Below are positions 44,853-49,948 of a DNA stretch of 49,948 bases, piece after piece. The position numbers and the translations under genes are program-made. The notes beneath the pieces were generated by a model, which was not told where the DNA came from, made no database searches, and worked only from the letters and a program-made list of their open reading frames with translations. Location: contig JAUHXV010000022.1 of assembly GCA_030426765.1 (NCBI GenBank), forward strand, positions 1-49,948. Reading direction: 5' to 3'. The DNA comes from Bacteroidia bacterium. GTDB lineage: Bacteria > Bacteroidota > Bacteroidia > Chitinophagales > Saprospiraceae. How positions within the stretch are numbered: position 1 is the stretch's first letter; each line of letters opens with the position of its first letter.

Positions 44853-47800
44853 ATGACTGACGCTCAGAACAACCTGTTCCGCTTTTACACATTGCTGGCC
44901 TTTACTTTCCTGCTCCTCATCCCGCAGCTTGGGTATTCTCAGGATAAAGCAACAAAAAAGAAATCTAAATCCGGCACCGCTCAGGTGGAAGAGGAAAAAT
45001 CAGCTTTTGATACAGTATCTCTCTCCGGACTGAAATTCAGAAGTATCGGTCCTGCACTTACATCCGGCAGGATTTCAGAGGTGGCGGTTGATCCCAATAA
45101 TCACAGTCGCTACTTTGTAGCCGCCAGTGCCGGTGGCGTATGGCGTACACTAAATGCCGGCCTGACCTTTGATCCGGTTTTTGATGGACAGGGCACATCT
45201 TCGATCGGGACAGTCGTGATTGATCCGGGCAATCCTTCCACAATTTGGGTAGGCTCCGGAGAAAATAATAATCAACGATCGGTTGCCTATGGCGATGGTG
45301 TGTATAAATCCCTCGACGGTGGATCTACCTGGAAAAATATGGGCCTGGGCTCCAGCGAACACATTGGACGAATCATCGTTCATCCGGATAACTCTGACAT
45401 TATTTACGTTGCGGCTATCGGCCCACTTTGGTCGGCAGGCGGTGATCGCGGACTTTACCGTTCAAAAGATGGAGGTACGACCTGGGAATGCGTTTTGTCA
45501 GTGGACGCACACACCGGGGTCAATGACGTGATCATGGATCCTCGAAATCCCGATGTACTCTATGCTTCTTCATTCCAGCGCAGAAGACATGTCTTTACCT
45601 ATCTCGGCGGAGGGCCGGGGTCAACGATTTATAAGTCCACAGACGGTGGAGATACGTGGAACAAATCCGCTCAGGGACTGCCATCTGTGGATATTGGTCG
45701 CATCGGTCTTGCGATCTCACCTGTAGATCCGGAAATCATCTATGCCATGGTAGAAGCAGCTGAAGGAAAAGGTGGCTTTTTCCGCAGCACCAACAGAGGG
45801 GCAAACTGGGAAAAGCGAAGCGGTTATGCTTCCTCAGGCAATTATTATGTGGAACTCGTTCCAGATCCATTCAACGCAGACAAGGTGTATTCGATGGATA
45901 CGTGGATGCAGGTCACCAGCGATGGAGGAAAAACCTGGTCAAATGTGGGTGAGGACTACAAACACATCGACAATCATTCGCTGTGGATCGACCCCGAAGA
46001 TCCAAACCACCTCATCGCCGGTTGCGATGGGGGTGTATATGAATCCTGGGACCTGGCGCGCACCTGGGACTTTAAAGCCAATCTTCCGGTGACTCAGTTT
46101 TACAAGGTCTCGCTCGACAACGATGAACCCTTCTACAATGTCTTTGGTGGAACGCAGGATAATTTCAGTCTCGGCGGTCCATCGCGTACGACTTCCGGAA
46201 ATGGTATTTCAAACGAACAATGGTTTATCACGCATGGAGGGGATGGATTTGAAACACAAGTTGATCCTAACGACCCCAATATTATCTATGCCCAGAGTCA
46301 ATATGGATTTTTAGTTCGCTACGACAAGCAAAGCGGTGAAGAGTTAGGTATCAAACCGCATGAGCGAAAAGACGAAGCTGCTTATCGATGGAACTGGGAC
46401 GCTCCGCTTGTGATCAGTACACATGTGCCCGGCAGAATTTATTTTGCAGCCAATAAGGTATTTGTCAGTGAGGATCGTGGGAATAACTGGAATGTCATCA
46501 GTGAAGACTTGACCAGACAGATCAACCGCAATGAATTAAAAGTGATGGGACGCGTGTGGAGTATGGACGCAGTCGCGAAAAACGGTTCCACGACACAATA
46601 CGGCAATATTGTGGCACTCGCTGAATCTCCTGTTAACCCTGACCTGCTCTTTGCCGGAACGGATGATGGGTTGATTCAGATATCTGAGGATCGGGGGCAA
46701 TCCTGGCGAAAAGTAGACGGAATTACGGGTGCACCGGATACTTCGTATGTCAATATGATTATTGCCTCCTCCCATGATGAGAATGTGGTGTATGCCTGCT
46801 TTAATCATCACAAATACGGTGATTTTAAACCGTATGTATTTGTAAGCCGGAATAAAGGAAATACCTGGACGAGTATCGTAACCGGACTACCCGAAAAAGG
46901 CTCTGTCTATGCATTGGCAGAAGATCATGTGGATCCCAACTTGCTGTTTGCCGGAACGGAATTCAGTTGTTTTGTCTCCGGAAACGCAGGGAAATCCTGG
47001 CGCAAACTGGCCAATGGGTTGCCGCCGGTTCCGGTGCGGGATATTGCGATCCAACAAAGGGAAAATGATCTGGTCCTGGGGACTTTCGGACGCGGGTTTT
47101 ACGTACTTGATGATTACAGCGCTCTACGCAACCTGAGTGATGAAAATCTCGCTCAGGAGGGTATGCTGCTTCCCGTGAGAGATGCATGGAGTTTTGAAAA
47201 TAAATATCCTCTCGGGCTGCCCGGAAAGAGTTTTCAGGGCGACAACTACTACCTCGGAGAAAATCTTGGTTCTGTTGCGATCCTGACCTACTATGTCAAA
47301 GACAAATTTGAGTCTGCAAAAGATAAGCGTATCAAAAAAGAACATGAAGAGGCGAAGGAAGGGAAGGATAATGCTTATCCAACTTACGACGTGCTGGCCG
47401 CTGAGCGCAACGAAGAAGATGCCGGTCTGTATATCACGATCCGCAACAGCAATGGGGACATCGTTAGGAAACTTAGCGCCAATGCGGGTTCGGATGGCAT
47501 CCAACGAATCAACTGGGATTTAAGAAGTGCTGCAAAGGATCCCATTCGCACAAGTCCGCCATCTTTTTATAATCCGTTTAGTGGGATTTCCGAAGGCCCG
47601 AATGTTGCGCCGGGCACATACACTGCCACCTTATCGCGTTGGCAGGATGGAAAGATGACAGCGTTAGGCGCACCGGTGAGTTTTGACGTAAAAAATCTCG
47701 ACCACCATACCATTCCTAATCCGAATCAGGACGCTACCGTGGCGTTTAAACTCAAAGTAGAAGAAGTGCAACGTGTTCAGGGTACTTTATCACGTGCTTT

Positions 47801-48200
47801 GGGAAGCGCGTCCGGCGAAATGAATATGGTGCGCAAAGCCATCATGCAAATGGATCAACCGCAGGAAGAATGGCTGGAAAAAGTGGTGTACTTCGAAAAC
47901 AAAATTCGCGACATGAATCTGGCATTAAACGGCGATTATCTGTATTCAAGCCTGGATATCGACGTGCCGCCATCCATTTCACAACGGATTGGACTGGTCG
48001 CGTACGAAAGTAAATACAGCAGCGCCGCCCCGACAGGTACGCACCAAATGAGTTTGGATATTGCCCAACAGGAGCTTACGAAACTTGTAGACGAGGCGAA
48101 TACTTTGCTGGGTAGCGAGTTGGAGTCTTTCCGCGAAGAGTTGCAAATTGCAGGCGCTCCATATATCCCTAATTTGTTACCTGCTTTTAAAGTGAAATAA
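44853..48200 (+). CDS. Large exported Asp-box (VPS10/sortilin-like) beta-propeller protein, second family member
   Basis: From the ATG at 44853 the product has 1115 residues with a signal peptide (FYTLLAFTFLLLIPQLGYSQ), then a short lysine-rich linker. About eleven Asp-box or degenerate Asp-box motifs (SLDGGSTW, SKDGGTTW, STDGGDTW, TSDGGKTW, SEDRGQSW, SRNKGNTW and others) spread over residues 60-740, as in the 26632 protein. The C-terminal 350 residues include a beta domain (INWDLRSAAKD) and a helical end. An ATG at 44814 is in frame but would put 13 residues before the signal peptide. These proteins may bind or process peptides or glycans; catalysis is unproven. No T9SS tail is seen. Confidence 0.85.
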   Translation: MTDAQNNLFRFYTLLAFTFLLLIPQLGYSQDKATKKKSKSGTAQVEEEKSAFDTVSLSGLKFRSIGPALTSGRISEVAVDPNNHSRYFVAASAGGVWRTLNAGLTFDPVFDGQGTSSIGTVVIDPGNPSTIWVGSGENNNQRSVAYGDGVYKSLDGGSTWKNMGLGSSEHIGRIIVHPDNSDIIYVAAIGPLWSAGGDRGLYRSKDGGTTWECVLSVDAHTGVNDVIMDPRNPDVLYASSFQRRRHVFTYLGGGPGSTIYKSTDGGDTWNKSAQGLPSVDIGRIGLAISPVDPEIIYAMVEAAEGKGGFFRSTNRGANWEKRSGYASSGNYYVELVPDPFNADKVYSMDTWMQVTSDGGKTWSNVGEDYKHIDNHSLWIDPEDPNHLIAGCDGGVYESWDLARTWDFKANLPVTQFYKVSLDNDEPFYNVFGGTQDNFSLGGPSRTTSGNGISNEQWFITHGGDGFETQVDPNDPNIIYAQSQYGFLVRYDKQSGEELGIKPHERKDEAAYRWNWDAPLVISTHVPGRIYFAANKVFVSEDRGNNWNVISEDLTRQINRNELKVMGRVWSMDAVAKNGSTTQYGNIVALAESPVNPDLLFAGTDDGLIQISEDRGQSWRKVDGITGAPDTSYVNMIIASSHDENVVYACFNHHKYGDFKPYVFVSRNKGNTWTSIVTGLPEKGSVYALAEDHVDPNLLFAGTEFSCFVSGNAGKSWRKLANGLPPVPVRDIAIQQRENDLVLGTFGRGFYVLDDYSALRNLSDENLAQEGMLLPVRDAWSFENKYPLGLPGKSFQGDNYYLGENLGSVAILTYYVKDKFESAKDKRIKKEHEEAKEGKDNAYPTYDVLAAERNEEDAGLYITIRNSNGDIVRKLSANAGSDGIQRINWDLRSAAKDPIRTSPPSFYNPFSGISEGPNVAPGTYTATLSRWQDGKMTALGAPVSFDVKNLDHHTIPNPNQDATVAFKLKVEEVQRVQGTLSRALGSASGEMNMVRKAIMQMDQPQEEWLEKVVYFENKIRDMNLALNGDYLYSSLDIDVPPSISQRIGLVAYESKYSSAAPTGTHQMSLDIAQQELTKLVDEANTLLGSELESFREELQIAGAPYIPNLLPAFKVK

Positions 48201-48265
48201 ACATTCTTCAGGCGAACTTTCCGATTGAGGAAACGTTTTATGCATACAGGATTTGATCAGCCATT

Positions 48266-49051
48266 ATGCATCGGACAGGAATAGCATTATCAGGAGGAGG
48301 AACGCGAGGCATCTTACATATTGGTGTTCTCCAGGCACTCGAAGACAACGGAGTTTTTCCGGGTGTGATTTCCGGTACTAGTGCCGGGAGCATTGTGGGG
48401 GTACTCTATGCCTACGGATATTCTCCGAATGAGATTCTGGAGATTGCCAAAGAGCAGAGTCTGTTGCGCATGTTCTCACTTAAAATTCCAAACAAAGGTT
48501 TTGCACGCCATTCTTTGCTGCGGAAGATCATCAGAGATCATGTGCCGGTTAAGCGATTTGAAGATCTTAAAAAACCCCTGTACGTGGCCATTGCCAACCT
48601 GAATACAGGGAAGGCTGAAGTAGTTTCTTCCGGACCTTTGGAAGATGTGATTATTGCCTCTTCTTCCATTCCTGTTTTATATGAGCCCATTAAGATAGGG
48701 GAGTACTGGTATGCAGATGGTGGTTTGCTAATGAACCTTCCTTTATCACCGATCAGAAATGAAGTGGATTTTGTGATTGGGGTGAATCTGATACCGCGCA
48801 CCCAGGTATCTTCAGAAGAAGTCAATACGATCATGGGAGTGGCCGCCAGGTCCTTTACACTGGCTACAATCAATACGATTGAACCGGAGTTAAAATTTTG
48901 TGATGCATTAATTGAGCCTAAGGAAATCGCTCAGTACAGCAAGTTTACTTTCCGTGACACGCAGGCGATGTACGATATTGGGTATAATGAAGCTATCAAA
49001 ATACTGCCTGATGTAAAAGCAGCTACGGTAGGGGTTCGATCTAACCATTGA
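48266..49051 (+). CDS. Patatin-like phospholipase family protein
   Basis: A 261-residue lipid acyl hydrolase of the patatin/RssA type. It has the oxyanion glycine loop ALSGGGTRG (residues 7-15), nucleophile Ser39 in GTSAG, and Asp151 in the DGG motif (WYADGGLLMNLP), forming the Ser-Asp dyad. No signal peptide is seen, so a cytoplasmic or inner-membrane-associated role is expected. It lies 65 bases after the propeller gene on the same strand and might be co-transcribed. The convergent phosphoribosyltransferase gene ends 20 bases beyond its stop. Confidence 0.93.
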   Translation: MHRTGIALSGGGTRGILHIGVLQALEDNGVFPGVISGTSAGSIVGVLYAYGYSPNEILEIAKEQSLLRMFSLKIPNKGFARHSLLRKIIRDHVPVKRFEDLKKPLYVAIANLNTGKAEVVSSGPLEDVIIASSSIPVLYEPIKIGEYWYADGGLLMNLPLSPIRNEVDFVIGVNLIPRTQVSSEEVNTIMGVAARSFTLATINTIEPELKFCDALIEPKEIAQYSKFTFRDTQAMYDIGYNEAIKILPDVKAATVGVRSNH

Positions 49052-49071
49052 CCGGTTCTTTTAAACAAAAA

Positions 49072-49566
49072 TTAGTTCAGATACACGGCGTAATCATTGG
49101 TCTCCAGGATTTGCAGGTCAATATCTTCTTTGAGGGTCGTGGCCAACGAGAATCCGACATATTTCGCATAGATCGGAAAGGTTTTGTGCTTACGGTCTAC
49201 GAGCACGGCTACTTCCAGTTTTTTGGGAATGATATTCAGTAAGGGCTTGCAGCCATAGAAAATGGTGCGGCCGGTATTGGCGACATCGTCGACGACGATG
49301 ATCGTTTTGCCCTTTAACGACTGGATGGGTGCGTCGATCGTGATCTCTGATGTAGTGGGCGCAGCCGGATTGAGCCGGATGGTGACAAGGGTGAGTTCGA
49401 TCTGTGTGATTTTCTTCAGTTCCTTCAGCAGGAGCCGCGCAAACCCGGTACCATTGTTATTAATGCCGGCCAGCACAATCGTCTTTTCGGCAAAATTATT
49501 TTCCAGAATTTCAATCGCTATTCGCTTGATTTTCTGCTTGATCTGAGCGTGATCTAATATTTTCAT
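49072..49566 (-). CDS. PyrR-like type I phosphoribosyltransferase
   Basis: A 164-residue protein with the PRPP-binding motif IIVVDDVANTGRT near residue 90 and the PyrR-type DRKHKTFPIYAKYVG segment near 123. PyrR proteins regulate pyrimidine genes by RNA binding and have uracil phosphoribosyltransferase activity; whether this one regulates is unknown, as no pyr attenuator is seen next to it. In the window the only pyrimidine gene is pyrG, about 42 kb away. It appears monocistronic. Confidence 0.83.
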   Translation of the reverse strand: MKILDHAQIKQKIKRIAIEILENNFAEKTIVLAGINNNGTGFARLLLKELKKITQIELTLVTIRLNPAAPTTSEITIDAPIQSLKGKTIIVVDDVANTGRTIFYGCKPLLNIIPKKLEVAVLVDRKHKTFPIYAKYVGFSLATTLKEDIDLQILETNDYAVYLN

Positions 49567-49671
49567 ACACAGCAGAGACGTGCTCCGGAGATTAATTTGG
49601 TGAATATTATCTCATGCGAAAATAGGCAGAGATGTGGAAAATTACTAATCTTTGTTTGTCGCTAAGCCATC

Positions 49672-49948
49672 ATGCCAATGACCATCAGCAGCATCATTTT
49701 CAGTATTGTTACCCTTTTGATCTTCAGCCGAGCATGGCGGGCCTATGCCCGGATCTGGAAGAATATCCAAATGGGAAAGCAGGAGAAAATCAGTGGAAAT
49801 GAAGGTCAGCGATGGAAGAACATGTTACTGGTGGCCTTCGGGCAGAAGAAAATGTTTAAGCGCATTTTACCGGCGATTCTGCATTTCTTCATTTATGCTG
49901 CCTTTCTGCTGACGCAAATTGAGTTGATCGAAATATTGATCGACGGAT
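49672..49948 (+). CDS. (Fe-S)-binding membrane oxidoreductase, N-terminal part (runs off window)
   Basis: An open frame starts ATG CCA ATG ACC at 49672 and continues to the window edge without a stop (92 codons seen). It encodes a first membrane helix (ISSIIFSIVTLLIFS), a basic loop with KNIQMGKQ and RWKNMLLVAFGQKKMFKR, and a second helix (ILPAILHFFIYAAFLL). This is the N-terminal layout of Bacteroidota heterodisulfide-reductase-related (Fe-S)-binding proteins. The expected cluster-binding CxxC motifs would lie beyond the window. Identification rests on this short region. Confidence 0.65.
   Translation, partial: MPMTISSIIFSIVTLLIFSRAWRAYARIWKNIQMGKQEKISGNEGQRWKNMLLVAFGQKKMFKRILPAILHFFIYAAFLLTQIELIEILIDG

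Overview
The window reads as a chromosomal segment of a Bacteroidota bacterium, most likely of the Saprospiria/Lewinella-like branch (inference). The signs are type IX secretion (T9SS) sorting domains of type A (1369, 15901, 30002) and type B (38519), a PorP/SprF protein beside a PorE-like protein, a TonB-dependent receptor with a DUF5689 lipoprotein, a BshC enzyme, Bacteroidota-type -7 promoter elements (TAnnTTTG) just upstream of many starts, and few Shine-Dalgarno sequences. No rRNA, tRNA, CRISPR array, transposase or phage gene was seen.

Layout. 1-3231: terminator of an upstream gene, a dispersed intergenic repeat, a Crp/Fnr regulator, a DUF2892 membrane protein, a small T9SS cargo and a collagen-like secreted protein. 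3236-8374: Na/Pi cotransporter, CTP synthase, MiaE-type hydroxylase, an unlisted 41-residue membrane protein and a CPBP protease. 8375-8746 is a repeat-bearing spacer. 8747-18063 is a divergent locus: an exported EEP-family nuclease/phosphatase coupled to a PIF1-like helicase on one strand, and a TonB receptor, DUF5689 lipoprotein and secreted phospholipase D/nuclease-fold protein on the other. I read it as a candidate system for using extracellular nucleic acid or phosphodiesters. 18118-23309 holds YajC, DUF1573, shikimate kinase, a membrane-anchored subtilase, thioredoxin reductase and class II aldolase. 23310-23974 is a 665-base spacer made of hairpins and repeat modules, one related to the repeat at 135-239.

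23975-29877: DUF6580 membrane protein, M1-type metallopeptidase and a large exported Asp-box (VPS10-like) propeller protein. 29882-32760 is an AT-rich island with a T9SS cargo gene and an SH3-like exported protein. Inside it lies a 360-bp second copy of the 3' end of the propeller gene, 11 mismatches apart, mostly at synonymous third positions. This suggests the cargo gene arrived by recombination that duplicated or replaced the gene tail. 32771-35000: sirtuin and NAD(P)HX repair enzyme, overlapping and on one strand.

35285-42148 is a T9SS set: PorP/SprF, PorE-like TPR-PD40-OmpA protein and a 1209-residue type B cargo, closed by a strong terminator. 42246-49948: AccD, BshC (convergent, overlapping by 20 bp), a second Asp-box propeller protein, patatin, PyrR-like phosphoribosyltransferase and the start of an (Fe-S)-binding membrane oxidoreductase that runs off the window.
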